A DNA stretch of 64,000 nt from Nocardia colli (GTDB taxonomy: Bacteria; Actinomycetota; Actinomycetes; Mycobacteriales; Mycobacteriaceae). Under the pieces are notes generated by a model. That model ran no database searches. It was not told where the DNA came from and was given only the letters and a program-made list of their open reading frames with translations. The position numbers were made by a program, and so were the translations under genes. The stretch lies in NCBI RefSeq assembly GCF_008704205.1, contig NZ_VXLC01000003.1:744001-808000 (forward strand), written 5' to 3'. Positions 8,530-17,418 of this stretch are shown one piece after another (positions within the stretch are counted from its first letter, which is position 1; each line of letters begins with the position of its first letter).

Positions 8530-9549
8530 TCAGACTGCGGCACGCTCGGAGCTGAGCAGGCCCACCAGCCGGGCCAGCCGGCGATGCGACTCCAACCGGG
8601 CCTCGCGATCGTAAGTGCTTGTGTGCACAAGGATTTCGTCGGCGCCGGTCTGGGTGACCAAGCGCTCCAGCTGGTCGGCGACCTCGTCCTCGGTGCCGTG
8701 CACGTGACCGAGCAATGCTTCCTCGAAGATCCGGCGCTCCCGATCGGTCATGGTCAGCGTCTCGATCTCGGCGGGCGGGATCAACGTCGGGAATTCGCCG
8801 CGGGTGCGGGAGTACGCGTTCGACCAGGCTTCCGGCAGCAGCAGCCGGTGCGCTTCCGCGGTGGTATCGGCGATGACGACCGAGCCCGACACCATGACGT
8901 AGGGCTCGGCGCCCCACGCGGTGGCCTGGAATTCGGCCCGGTAGCGCTCGATCGCCTCGACCATCCGATCCACCCCGCCCACCGCGGCGATGACCAGCGG
9001 CAGCCCGAACCGCGCGGCTCGCTCCGCGCCCGAACCGGTGGCCAGCAGGAACGCCGGAATCCGCAGCCCCTCGGCGGGCCAGCCGTGCACGCCGCTGCGG
9101 CCGTGGTCGAAGTAGTCGAGCAGCTCGCTCAGCTGGGCGTCGAAGTCCTCCGCGGCACGCTTGTCGTGGCCGAGCGCGCGGCGCACGCCGTCGGTGAAGC
9201 CGACCGAGCGGCCCAGGCCCATGTCGATCCGTCCCGGGTACAGCGATTCCAGCACCCCGAACTGTTCGGCGACGATCAGCGGCTGATGGTTGGGCAGCAT
9301 CACCCCGCCGGTGCCGATCCGGATGCGTTCGGTCGCCGCCGCGGCGGCCGCGGCGAGCACGGTCGGCGCCGAGCCAGCCACGCCGGGCACGCTGTGATGT
9401 TCGGACACCCAGAACCGGTGATAACCCCACTCCTCGGCGAGGCGCGCGAACTCCACGGTGTCGCGCAAGGCCGCGGGATGGCTCTGGCCGCGCCGGACGC
9501 GGGAGCGGTCCAGGATGGAGAACCGGACGGAGGGAAGTGCCGAGGTCAT
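8530..9549 (-). CDS. LLM-class flavin-dependent oxidoreductase (luciferase-like)
   Basis: The 339-aa product is a TIM-barrel bacterial-luciferase-like protein. It shows the N-terminal EFARLAEEWGYHRFWVSEHHS, the strand-loop IRIGTGGVMLPNHQPLIVAEQFG, and YPGRIDMGLGRSVG, typical of the MsnO8/LuxA group. It should use FMNH2 or F420H2 to oxidise a small substrate; the substrate is unknown. Its stop directly abuts that of the convergent HadAB-like gene, with no bases between 8529 and 8530. It lies 49 bp downstream of the Ag85-like esterase on the same strand and may be the last gene of a desaturase-esterase-oxidoreductase operon. Confidence 0.85.
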   Translation of the reverse strand: MTSALPSVRFSILDRSRVRRGQSHPAALRDTVEFARLAEEWGYHRFWVSEHHSVPGVAGSAPTVLAAAAAAATERIRIGTGGVMLPNHQPLIVAEQFGVLESLYPGRIDMGLGRSVGFTDGVRRALGHDKRAAEDFDAQLSELLDYFDHGRSGVHGWPAEGLRIPAFLLATGSGAERAARFGLPLVIAAVGGVDRMVEAIERYRAEFQATAWGAEPYVMVSGSVVIADTTAEAHRLLLPEAWSNAYSRTRGEFPTLIPPAEIETLTMTDRERRIFEEALLGHVHGTEDEVADQLERLVTQTGADEILVHTSTYDREARLESHRRLARLVGLLSSERAAV

Positions 9550-9598
9550 ATCTGTGTCAACGCGACGGAGGCCCGGTGATTCCGCGCTGCGTCGACGG

Positions 9599-10633
9599 TC
9601 ACTTCGGCGACGGCAGCTCCAGCGCCTTCGACAGCACGGCCCAGGCGCGCGGCAGTTCCGCCTCGAAGTCGGGCCAGGAGTGCATGCCCGCGGCGTCGTA
9701 TTCGACGGTGGCGGGGATGTTCAGCTCGTTCAGTCGTCCCGCGAACCGCTCGGTGCAGGCGCGCGCGCCGGCCTCCAGCGCCGCGCCGCCGCCGGCCAGG
9801 CGCAGTGCGTCGACGACGGTCGGCGACTGCGCGATGGCGACCAGGTCGGCACCGGTCGGCACGCCGGTCGCGGCGGAGAGGTAGATCGCGGTGCCGCGCA
9901 GTTCCTCCGCGCCGAGCAGGCTGTCGTGCTCGGCCCATTCCGGGGAACTCGGTGGGCCCCAGAGGTTCTCGACATTGCCGCCGCGCGAGGCGACGGTGAT
10001 GGTGGTGACAGCGTGCCCGAGCGGATCCGCGGTGGAGTAGCAGCCGCTCATGCCCGCCACCGCGCGGTAGCGGCCCGGATGTCGTTGGGCCAGCATCATT
10101 GCCGCCTGCGCGCCCATCGAGACGCCGGCGATGGCGCGGCGGCCGTTCGATTTCAGCAGCGATTCCACGATCGGCGGAAGTTCCTCGGTGAGAAAGGTTT
10201 CCCAGCGGTTGAGGCCCAGGGCGGCGTCGTGCCGATCCCAGTCGCTGTACATGCTGCCGGTGCCGCCGCTGGTCAGCACCACGTCGACCGGCTTGTCCGC
10301 GAAGAACTCCGCGGCGCCGCCCTTGCTGAGCCAGCCCGAGGTGGTTTCGCCGTCGACCCCGTCGAGCAGGTAGAGCGTCGGGCGCGGTCCGGAACCGGTG
10401 CCGCGCAGCACGTCGACCTCGATGATCCGGCGCATAGCCGCCGACGCGATCCTGAGGTGGTCGCGGTGCGGGCCGACGGTGTCGATCGAGATCAACCCGC
10501 TCCGGGTCATCGCCGGATCGACCGCGGGCGGCGGCGCGCTCGGCACGCCGGGCGGATCCGCGACCGCGGGCACCGCGACCGTCGCGGCGATGACTGCCAT
10601 CGCCGCCGCGCTGATCGTGCCTCGGTAGCTCAT
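9599..10633 (-). CDS. Secreted Ag85/mycolyltransferase-like esterase
   Basis: The 344-aa product begins MSYRGTIS with a signal peptide ending near AVADPP (residue 26) and a proline-rich start to the mature protein. It shows the antigen 85/esterase D pattern: TLYLLDGVDG, the nucleophile elbow GVSMGAQA, and a C-terminal HSWPDFEAEL matching the catalytic HSW of Ag85. Corynebacterial and nocardial mycolyltransferases carry GxSMG, so it may transfer mycolates to trehalose or arabinogalactan or act as an esterase. Its start overlaps the desaturase stop by ATGA (10630-10633), indicating translational coupling. Confidence 0.85.
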   Translation of the reverse strand: MSYRGTISAAAMAVIAATVAVPAVADPPGVPSAPPPAVDPAMTRSGLISIDTVGPHRDHLRIASAAMRRIIEVDVLRGTGSGPRPTLYLLDGVDGETTSGWLSKGGAAEFFADKPVDVVLTSGGTGSMYSDWDRHDAALGLNRWETFLTEELPPIVESLLKSNGRRAIAGVSMGAQAAMMLAQRHPGRYRAVAGMSGCYSTADPLGHAVTTITVASRGGNVENLWGPPSSPEWAEHDSLLGAEELRGTAIYLSAATGVPTGADLVAIAQSPTVVDALRLAGGGAALEAGARACTERFAGRLNELNIPATVEYDAAGMHSWPDFEAELPRAWAVLSKALELPSPK

Positions 10634-11580
10634 CGGGTGGCGGCGGCTCGTTCTGCCTGCCGGGCCGCCACCCGGTCTCGCTGTTCCTCGAATCGGGTTG
10701 CCTTCTCGGCTAATTCGTCGAGGTAGGCGCTGAGCTGATCGCGGGCTCGTTCCCCGTCGCCGGACAGGTCGGTGCGCTCGAACACATTCCACGCGCGTAA
10801 TACGGGCCGCACCACGACGTCCAGGTGCTGGCGTAGGTCGTAGATGCCGTGCTTGGCCAGCACGACCGCGTTGCGGCGGAAGTTCGGCTGGGTGAGTCCG
10901 GGCATCTGGAAGCGCGTGACGATGTCGGTGATGGCACGAAGCGTCTCGTTCGGCATCAGGTCGAGAGCGGCGGCGCTGATGTTGCGATAAAAGATCATGT
11001 GCAGGTTTTCGTCGGCGGCGATCCGTTGGAGCATACGCTCGGCGATGGGTTCGGCGCAGGCGGTTCCGGTGTTCCGGTGGCTGATTCTGGTGGCCAATTC
11101 CTGCAATGTCACATAGGCGACCGAACGCAGAAACTGCGGCCCCTTCACCGGTTTCGCGATCCCGGTGGTCATATGCGCCATCCTGGCCTGTTCCAGCAGC
11201 ACCGGATCGACCGCGCGGGTGACCACCAGATAATCGCGCATGACGATGGCGTGCCGGTTCTCCTCGGCCGTCCAGCGCCCTACCCAGGTACCCCAGACCC
11301 CGTCCAGGGAGAACGATTCCGAGATCTCCCGGTGATAGGAAGGCAGATTGTCCTCGGTGAGCAGGTTGGTCACCATCGCGGTCCGGGCCACCTCGGTGAG
11401 CTTGGATTGACCGGGCTCCCAATCTATTCCGCCCATCGCGGCGAAATTACGGCCGTCGTCCCAGGGCACGTAGTCGTGTGGGTTCCACGCTTTCGCTTTG
11501 CGCAGATGCTCGTTGAGCAATCGTTCGGCGACGGGTTCCAGTTCGCGGAGAATATCGGTATCGGTCAACGCGGTCGTCAC
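10630..11580 (-). CDS. desA: Acyl-ACP desaturase (DesA1-like diiron protein)
   Basis: The 316-aa product is a soluble ferritin-like fatty-acid desaturase. Both diiron motifs are present: EENRH (in GRWTAEENRHAIVMRDYL) and DENLH (in RIAADENLHMIFYR), together with the family markers WNPHDYVPWDDG and LATRISHRNTG. It resembles mycobacterial DesA1, which desaturates acyl chains for mycolic acid synthesis. The GTG start is supported by AAGGAG 6-7 bp upstream. The downstream partner (Ag85-like esterase) overlaps by four bases, so acyl-chain modification and acyl transfer may be co-regulated here. Confidence 0.9.
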   Translation of the reverse strand: MTTALTDTDILRELEPVAERLLNEHLRKAKAWNPHDYVPWDDGRNFAAMGGIDWEPGQSKLTEVARTAMVTNLLTEDNLPSYHREISESFSLDGVWGTWVGRWTAEENRHAIVMRDYLVVTRAVDPVLLEQARMAHMTTGIAKPVKGPQFLRSVAYVTLQELATRISHRNTGTACAEPIAERMLQRIAADENLHMIFYRNISAAALDLMPNETLRAITDIVTRFQMPGLTQPNFRRNAVVLAKHGIYDLRQHLDVVVRPVLRAWNVFERTDLSGDGERARDQLSAYLDELAEKATRFEEQRDRVAARQAERAAATR

Positions 11581-11639
11581 ACGTGCTCCTTATGCTCGGC
11601 GCGGGCAGCGCGGCGAAATTCGACACTAAGCCGGAAAGA

Positions 11640-12611
11640 TCAAGCGGAACGTCCGATTTCGTGATCATTGGTCGAGGTGACGACGGGTATCCGGACTTGC
11701 TGGGCCGGATCACAATCGGTCGCCTCCTGCGGGTCGGCCACCCGGTACAGGCCGGGCGCCCGGCCCGCGGCGCGGATGCGGTCGAGCAGGTCGTGGGTGC
11801 GCGCGGCCAGTTCGGGGATGCGCGCGGTGGGGCCGGCGGCCACCACGGCGGTCAGCGGCACCTCGGCGGCCTCGGTCAGCACGGTCAGGACGTCGGCGGT
11901 CATCGATGGCGCACCGACCCGCGCGGGACGGATATCGGCCGGCACCAGCACCGTGCCGCCCGCCGCGGACAGCAGCGACAATGCGCGCGAGCCGAGCGGA
12001 TCGGCCAGTGCGGCTTGCACTCTGCGCAACTTGCGCCTGGCCGCGGCGGTGCCGGCACCGGGTCTTCGTTCGTCGGGGTGGGCCGGAATGCTCAGCGCCA
12101 CCACCTGATACGCGGGGGCGACGGCGATCCCGGTCTGGTGCACCAACTCCCCGACCGCGTGCCCGCCGAGCAGCGCGGACACCATCGTCTGCGCCGCGGT
12201 CTGGTGTTCCCTTGCGACCAAACGATGTTCGTCGACGTAGGCGGTCGAGGCGGTGACCGTCACCATTTCCAGCACCCGCAGAATCAGCTGCGCGCCGGCT
12301 ACTCCGTCGTCGTCATCGGTATGTGCCGCAACGAATTCCAGGCCCGAGCGGAGTTCGTCGTGATAGGCGGCCAGGACGGTTTCCAGCGCGACTCCCTCGC
12401 GCGCCCAGCGCATTGCGGCGCCGGCGATTTCGGTCGGCTCGGCTACCCGCCGCGCGGTACGCGGCGCGAGCGACTTCACCGCCGCCGCCATGCAATCCCG
12501 CGTGGTCGTGGCGACCTCGCCGGACAGCTCACCGCCCGCTCGGGGCGTCAGGTAGTCGAGCAGTTTCGACGCCAGACTCTCGGAACTCGAACCAACCCGC
12601 ATAGCCGTCAT
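11640..12611 (-). CDS. PucR/CdaR-like regulator lacking the C-terminal HTH
   Basis: The 323-aa product is a paralogue of the complete protein at 29515-30777. Shared stretches include the N-terminal RsbRD-like region (AMRWAREGVALETVLAAYHDELR), YVDEHRLVAREHQTAAQT, the GGDEF-like sensor part (RRKLRRVQAAL), and AEAAEVPLTAVV. Similarity ends near residue 300 (GLYRVAD). The paralogue continues for about 120 residues to its PucR-type HTH, whereas this protein stops after 24 unrelated residues. It cannot bind DNA the usual way. It could titrate the full-length paralogue as a heterodimer or be a decayed regulator. Confidence 0.8.
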   Translation of the reverse strand: MTAMRVGSSSESLASKLLDYLTPRAGGELSGEVATTTRDCMAAAVKSLAPRTARRVAEPTEIAGAAMRWAREGVALETVLAAYHDELRSGLEFVAAHTDDDDGVAGAQLILRVLEMVTVTASTAYVDEHRLVAREHQTAAQTMVSALLGGHAVGELVHQTGIAVAPAYQVVALSIPAHPDERRPGAGTAAARRKLRRVQAALADPLGSRALSLLSAAGGTVLVPADIRPARVGAPSMTADVLTVLTEAAEVPLTAVVAAGPTARIPELAARTHDLLDRIRAAGRAPGLYRVADPQEATDCDPAQQVRIPVVTSTNDHEIGRSA

Positions 12612-13139
12612 GACTATCGAAGGTTAGCGACGGATCGTGATCGAATCGGGATACGCCCTCGAAATCAGGTAAGTCATCAGTCGGTACGTCACTCGTTGGG
12701 CGAAATCACAAGCACCGGAGTGAGTTTCGTCATGTCAACTGTGCTGGACGCCAAGAATTCCGGCATCCGTACCGTACGCTACGCACGACGACTTTTGCTT
12801 CGATGCGAACACTGGACCCCCGAAATAATGTGTGACGCAGCGCCGACCGCGCATTCCGGCGCTGCGTCGAGGTCACCTTAACGCCATCTTCCGGCCGCCG
12901 GACAGACATCTCGGCGATCCTCGGGCGCGGTCATCGGCGCGCCGCGCATCGACTGGTAAGTTGCACAAACACCGCGCTCCTTCGCAGGCCGCGTGGGTCT
13001 CGCATGGACCACTGACGCCACGGCCAAACCTGTGAGCTCGCCCATGGGATGTGACGAACAACTGTGCAGTAGCTCTCACCAGGGATACCATCGAGCGCTG
13101 CGCCCCCGTACGGCGACGCTGCAGAGTTTTCGAAGGGCA
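12612..13139. other. Divergent intergenic region with a hairpin
   Basis: This 528-bp stretch lies between the PucR-like gene and accD. It contains a 12-bp perfect inverted repeat (12834-12868) and a doubtful 49-codon frame starting at 12732 (MSTVLDAKNSG), which has only a weak GGAG far upstream. No other coding signal is seen. The promoter of accD must lie in the last 200 bp. Confidence 0.5.
12834..12868. repeat. Perfect 12-bp inverted repeat in intergenic region
   Basis: The arms GACGCAGCGCCG and CGGCGCTGCGTC flank an 11-nt loop. There is no T-tract, so it could be a hairpin in the accD leader, a terminator for a small upstream transcript, or a protein-binding palindrome. Confidence 0.5.
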
Positions 13140-14699
13140 ATGACACACCACATGAGCGGTACGCGAGAGAAGCTGGAAGAGCTGCGGGGAATCCTGGAGC
13201 TTGCTGAGGAACCCGCCGGCGAAACCGGCATCGCGAAGCGCAAAGCCAAGGGAATACCGAGCGCCCGGCAGCGGGTGCGCGCGCTGCTCGATCCGGGCAG
13301 CTTCGTCGAGATCGGCGCGCTGATGCGCCAGTCGGCGCAGCCGGGCGCCATGTACGGCGACGGCGTGGTCACCGGCCGCGGCCGCATCGACAACCGGCCC
13401 GTCGTGGTGATCGCGCACGACCAGACCGTGCACGGCGGTTCGGTCGGCGAGATGTTCGGCCGCAAGGTCGCCGCCGCGATGGAGTTCGCCTACGAGAACG
13501 CCTGCCCGGTGGTCGCGATCAACGACTCCGGCGGCGCCCGCATCCAGGACGCGGTGACCTCGCTGGCCTGGTACGCGCTGATGTGCCGGCGGCAGGGCGA
13601 CATGTCCGGGTATGTGCCGCAGGTGGCCGTCATGCTCGGCAAGTGCGCGGCCGGTTCGGTGTACGGGCCGGTCAACATGGACGTCTTGGTCGCCACGGAC
13701 AAGTCGTACATGTTCGTCACCGGGCCGGAGGTCACCAAGGAGGTGACCGGCGCCGACGTGAGCGCGGAGGAACTCGGCGGCGCCGCGCCGCTGACCCGCA
13801 ACGGCACGGTCCACCACGTCGCGCCCGACGAGCAGGCCGCGTTCGACTGGGTGCGTAACTACCTGAGCTACCTGCCGTCCAGCTGCCTGGAGCAGCCCCC
13901 GGTGGTGAATCCCGGCCTGGAGCCGGAGGTGACCAGCCATGACCTCGAACTGAATTCGATCATCCCGGATTCGGACAAGGTCGGCTACGACATGCACGAG
14001 ATCCTGATCCGGATCTTCGACGACGGCGACTTCCACGAGTTGGGCGCGGGTACCGCGCAGAACCTGATCACCGGTTTCGCCCGGGTCGACGGCCGCAGCG
14101 TCGGCGTGGTCGCCAACCAGCCGCAGGCGCTCGGCGGCGCGCTGGATGCGCAGGCCTCGGACAAGGCGACGCATTTCATCCGGCTCTGCGACGCGTACGG
14201 GCTGCCGATCATCTTCGTGGTCGACACCCCGGGCGTGCTGCCGGGCATCGAGGAGGAACGCAACGGCGTGATCAAGCGCGGCGGGCGGTTCTTCCGCGCG
14301 GTGATCGAGGCGACCGTGCCGATCGTGACGGTCGTGACCCGCAAGGCCTACGGCGGCGGCTACGCGGTGATGGGCTGCAAGCAGCTCGGCGCCGACATCA
14401 GCCTGGCCTGGCCGACCGCCCGGATCGCGGTGATGGGCGCGGAGAGCATGGTCGGCATCGTCGGGCGCAGGCAGCTCAAGGCGGCCCCGGTCGACCAGCG
14501 GGCCACGGTGCGGCAGCAGATGATCGACTTCTACAACGCCACCATGGCCACCCCGTGGATCGCCGCCGAGCGCGGCTACATCGACGCGGTCATCGAGCCG
14601 TCGCAGACGCGGCTGGAGATCCGCAAGGCGCTGCGGTTGCTGCGCGAGAAGGACACGGTCAAGCCGAATCCGCGCAAGCACAGCCTGCTGCCGGTCTGA
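13140..14699 (+). CDS. accD: Acyl-CoA carboxylase carboxyltransferase (beta) subunit, AccD4-like
   Basis: The 519-aa product carries both halves of the carboxyltransferase fold: [16 protein letters not shown] and [17 protein letters not shown] in the N-half, [22 protein letters not shown] and [11 protein letters not shown] in the C-half. The stretches [19 protein letters not shown] and [14 protein letters not shown] strongly recall mycobacterial AccD4, which makes the carboxylated long acyl-CoA used in mycolate condensation. No biotin-carrying alpha subunit is encoded nearby. The ATG at 13140 lies just after GAAGGG; a second ATG four codons on is possible. Confidence 0.9.
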   Translation: MTHHMSGTREKLEELRGILELAEEPAGETGIAKRKAKGIPSARQRVRALLDPGSFVEIGALMRQSAQPGAMYGDGVVTGRGRIDNRPVVVIAHDQTVHGGSVGEMFGRKVAAAMEFAYENACPVVAINDSGGARIQDAVTSLAWYALMCRRQGDMSGYVPQVAVMLGKCAAGSVYGPVNMDVLVATDKSYMFVTGPEVTKEVTGADVSAEELGGAAPLTRNGTVHHVAPDEQAAFDWVRNYLSYLPSSCLEQPPVVNPGLEPEVTSHDLELNSIIPDSDKVGYDMHEILIRIFDDGDFHELGAGTAQNLITGFARVDGRSVGVVANQPQALGGALDAQASDKATHFIRLCDAYGLPIIFVVDTPGVLPGIEEERNGVIKRGGRFFRAVIEATVPIVTVVTRKAYGGGYAVMGCKQLGADISLAWPTARIAVMGAESMVGIVGRRQLKAAPVDQRATVRQQMIDFYNATMATPWIAAERGYIDAVIEPSQTRLEIRKALRLLREKDTVKPNPRKHSLLPV

Positions 14700-14706
14700 C
14701 CGCGAG

Positions 14707-14741
14707 TACCCGGTTGTGTTGGGTCACAACGCAACCGGGTA
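14707..14741. terminator. Hairpin downstream of accD
   Basis: The arms TACCCGGTTG and CAACCGGGTA form a perfect 10-bp stem starting eight bases after the accD stop. An alternative inner pairing GTTGTG/CACAAC overlaps it. There is no long T-tract, as is common for actinobacterial terminators. Confidence 0.6.
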
Positions 14742-14905
14742 TCAATTCGTGGAGTTTCCGGCGATCACGTTCGCGCCGAACGGCTTCGGGCGCGATGACC
14801 TAACGTCGAGGACGTGCCCGGCCGTCGTTCGCCGCGACTCGGGCACGCGACGTGCCCGCCGAGCCTGAACCCTACCCTCGTCCGGCGGGCACGCCGCACT
14901 CTCGG

Positions 14906-15490
14906 TCAGCTGTGGCTGCCCCAGCGCAGATCCGCTGTGGCCCATTCCATTTCCCACATCCGCAGGCGCCGGCGGTCCAGGCTGCGCCGCAGCGCGAAGT
15001 AGCAGCCCGCCACCACGATCGTCGCGCCGAGCAGCGCGCCGCCGGTGAGCAACACCGCCTTGCTGAGCGCCTGGGTGCCCGACGGCGGCTCGACGATCTT
15101 GTCCGCGCCGTTCAGCCAGATGGTCACCGACTGCCCCGGCTGCACGAGGGTGGTCGATTGATAGTCCTCGGTGTGCACGACGCCGTCGGCGTCCTTCCAC
15201 TGCACCTTGGCCGGCATGATCGGCGCGTACAGCGGCGCCTTTCCGGTCTCGGTCACCGTCGCGTCGACCTGATGCAGCTGCGCCGTCTTGGCTTGCACCA
15301 CAGCGGTTTCCGTGTGATACACACTGACGCCCACGGTCAGCACCAGCACCGGAACGACGATCAGGAACACCAGCGCCAGCGTCGCGGCGACCATGGTCTG
15401 CACGCGATCTTCTCTGCGGCGCATCGGGTTTCGATCCAGCCCGACGCGGCGGCACGTCCTGCGATACATATTCACCGACCCTGTGGTCAT
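14906..15490 (-). CDS. Rv1733c-like membrane protein
   Basis: The 194-aa product has two membrane segments, about residues 33-56 (TLALVFLIVVPVLVLTVGV) and 145-166 (VLLTGGALLGATIVVAGCYF). Between them lies an extracytoplasmic domain containing APIMPAKVQWKDADGVVHTEDY and VQPGQSVTIWL, the pattern of the Rv1733c family of actinobacterial membrane proteins, some linked to dormancy. Function is unknown. Its start overlaps the stop of the TetR gene (ATGA, 15487-15490), so it is very probably the regulator's target within an autoregulated operon. Confidence 0.8.
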   Translation of the reverse strand: MTTGSVNMYRRTCRRVGLDRNPMRRREDRVQTMVAATLALVFLIVVPVLVLTVGVSVYHTETAVVQAKTAQLHQVDATVTETGKAPLYAPIMPAKVQWKDADGVVHTEDYQSTTLVQPGQSVTIWLNGADKIVEPPSGTQALSKAVLLTGGALLGATIVVAGCYFALRRSLDRRRLRMWEMEWATADLRWGSHS

Positions 15491-16131
15491 GACGGTGACT
15501 CCTCGGTCCGGAATTCGGTGGTGAGTGCGACGAGAGTGGCGAAATAGTCCTCGATGAGATCGGGCAGGGCGCTCGGATCGTCGCCGGCGGCCCAGGTTTG
15601 CAACGCCGAGATGAGCAGGCCGGCCCCGGCGGCCACCGCGGTGGCCGGGCGCACGTCCCGTTCCGGGTCGACGTCGAGCCGGGCGGCGATGATCCGCACC
15701 GATTCTCGCTGACCTTCGATGCGAATGCGCTGATATCCGGCGAACAGATCGGGTTCGTCTTCGAAGCGCTGGAACAGCGTCCACCGCCGGGCCAGCAACG
15801 CGGCGCGTTCGCCGCCGTATTCGACGGCGAACCAGTCGTGTACGGCGTTGCGGTAGGCGAGCAGCGGCGATTCGTGCAGGGGGCGGCGGCAGAGCGCCTC
15901 GTTGAACAGGTGAACGTCTTGGTCGACATCGCCGAGGATGGCTTCGGCGATGGAGGTGAAGTGGCGACTGAAGGTGCGCCGGGTGACACCGGCCCGCACC
16001 GCGATGTCCTCGACGGCGACCGCGCCGAGCCCCCGCTCGGTGAGCAGGTCGAAGGCCGCGCGCGACAACGCTTCCCGGCTGCGCCTGGTCCGCAGCCGAC
16101 GGCCATCGAGATCGACACCATCGTCGCTCAT
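15487..16131 (-). CDS. TetR-family regulator
   Basis: The 214-aa product has an N-terminal TetR HTH: REALSRAAFDLLTERGLGAVAVEDIAVRAGVTRRTFSRHF. The C-terminal ligand domain is unclassified, with many Arg/Trp residues. It is the first gene of a two-gene operon with the Rv1733c-like membrane protein. A perfect 19-bp palindrome 20 bp upstream of the ATG (16151-16169) is the obvious operator, so autorepression is likely. Confidence 0.9.
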   Translation of the reverse strand: MSDDGVDLDGRRLRTRRSREALSRAAFDLLTERGLGAVAVEDIAVRAGVTRRTFSRHFTSIAEAILGDVDQDVHLFNEALCRRPLHESPLLAYRNAVHDWFAVEYGGERAALLARRWTLFQRFEDEPDLFAGYQRIRIEGQRESVRIIAARLDVDPERDVRPATAVAAGAGLLISALQTWAAGDDPSALPDLIEDYFATLVALTTEFRTEESPS

Positions 16132-16150
16132 GTCTTCAGCTTACCACCTT

Positions 16151-16169
16151 ATTGTCCCAATGGGACAAT
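16151..16169. promoter_or_regulatory. TetR operator palindrome
   Basis: ATTGTCCCAATGGGACAAT is a perfect inverted repeat (9 bp, one central base, 9 bp). It is markedly AT-richer than the surroundings and lies 20 bp upstream of the TetR start. Length and symmetry fit a TetR dimer site that would block the operon's promoter. Confidence 0.75.
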
Positions 16170-16303
16170 ACTTCGGGCCCAGGGTCGGCTCGTTTCGGGT
16201 CGCTCAACGGGGCGGGCTGGTTCCTGCTGAGCGCGCTACGAACTTCGCTTGGTTATCAAATGCCCAATCCGGCCGAGCCGAATCATCAAGGCGGGCGGTG
16301 CGG

Positions 16304-17251
16304 TCAGGCCCGGCGAATGCTGGACGGCTGATCGAGGATCCGCGGCTGGCGGCGGCGCAGCGCCTGCAACAGCGAGATGGTGTACTCCGGCGGCGCGGCG
16401 TGCACCGAAAGCTGGTTCGCCACGGCGCGATACGCGTCCAGGTCGCCCTGCTTGTCCAGGTACAGCGCGCTGGTGAGCTGCTGTAGGTAGACGATGTCGG
16501 GCAGGTCGACCTCGGCGAAGCGCAGGATGGTGAACGCGCCGTCAGCCAGCGCGGGCCCGCCGACGTGATCGGCCAGCACCTGGACGATGACGTTGTTCTT
16601 GGCCACGACCCGCAACAGGTGGTCGATCTGGTCGTTCCACACGGTGGAGCCGCCGATCGGCCGCGACAGCGCCGCCTCCTCGACGACCACCCACAGCTGC
16701 GGCGGATTCGGGCGGTCGAGCATCTCCTGACGACGCATCCGCAGCGCGACCCGCCGCTCGATGGCGGGCTGCGGCTCGCCCGAATGGGCCAGCGACAGCA
16801 GCGCGCGGGCGTACTCCGGGGTTTGCAACAGCTCCGGCACTGCCCTCGGCTCGTAGGCGCGGACCAGCGTCGCCGCCTGTTCCAGGCCGAGATAGGTGTC
16901 GTACCACTTGGGCAGCCAGTCGTTGTCGCGATGCCACCAGCCCGAGGCATTACCCTGCCGGGCCAGTTCGAGGTATTCCTCGCGTTCGGTCGGATCGGTC
17001 ACCTGGTAGAGATCGAGCAGATCGACCAGGTCGCGCACCCGGAAGCCGGTGCGGCCGAGTTCCAGCCTGCTGATCTTGGAGTCCGAGCCGCGAATGGCCT
17101 CGCCCGCATCCTCACGCGTCATCCCGCAGCCTTCACGGAGTCTGCGCAGCCTGCTGCCGAGCATCATCCGCAGCACGGTCGGTCCGCCCGCCGGCGTCAC
17201 CCCGCCGAGCGGCGAGGAATCAGCCGGTTTTCGCACCTCCGAAGGACGCAT
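16304..17251 (-). CDS. XRE-family regulator with DUF5753 domain
   Basis: The 315-aa product has an N-terminal XRE HTH (about residues 32-85: LRRLREGCGMTREDAGEAIRGSDSKISRLELGR). A DUF5753 domain follows with its markers WYDTYLGLEQAATLVRAYEPRAVPELLQTPEYARALL, VLADHVGG and LPDIVYLQQLTSALYLDKQ. It is about 50% similar to the protein at 26504-27397. This is the WhiJ-like class found in many copies in Streptomyces and Nocardia, normally next to a DUF397 gene. No DUF397 gene is visible beside this copy, so its partner may lie elsewhere. Confidence 0.9.
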   Translation of the reverse strand: MRPSEVRKPADSSPLGGVTPAGGPTVLRMMLGSRLRRLREGCGMTREDAGEAIRGSDSKISRLELGRTGFRVRDLVDLLDLYQVTDPTEREEYLELARQGNASGWWHRDNDWLPKWYDTYLGLEQAATLVRAYEPRAVPELLQTPEYARALLSLAHSGEPQPAIERRVALRMRRQEMLDRPNPPQLWVVVEEAALSRPIGGSTVWNDQIDHLLRVVAKNNVIVQVLADHVGGPALADGAFTILRFAEVDLPDIVYLQQLTSALYLDKQGDLDAYRAVANQLSVHAAPPEYTISLLQALRRRQPRILDQPSSIRRA

Positions 17252-17418
17252 TCCTAGAGTCTGCCATGCCGGAGTTACTTGTTTCTACTGACGAAAGACC
17301 CTGTGCCGGTGCCGGACCGCGAGTCCACTGGCCGCCCAGAACGCAAAATCCCGGGCCGCGGCGGCCGCCGCGAACGGCGCGCGGACCGAGATCGGCGCAA
17401 CTACTCAGCGCGGCGCGC

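Noticed and set aside
10634..11422. N-terminal extension of the Ag85-like esterase to 607 residues
   Set aside because: It would run through the desaturase gene. The ATG at 10633 gives a clean signal peptide and a coupled ATGA overlap.
12873..14681. Minus-strand 602-codon frame opposite accD
   Set aside because: It is Asp/His/Val/Arg-rich shadow of the strongly conserved carboxyltransferase gene.
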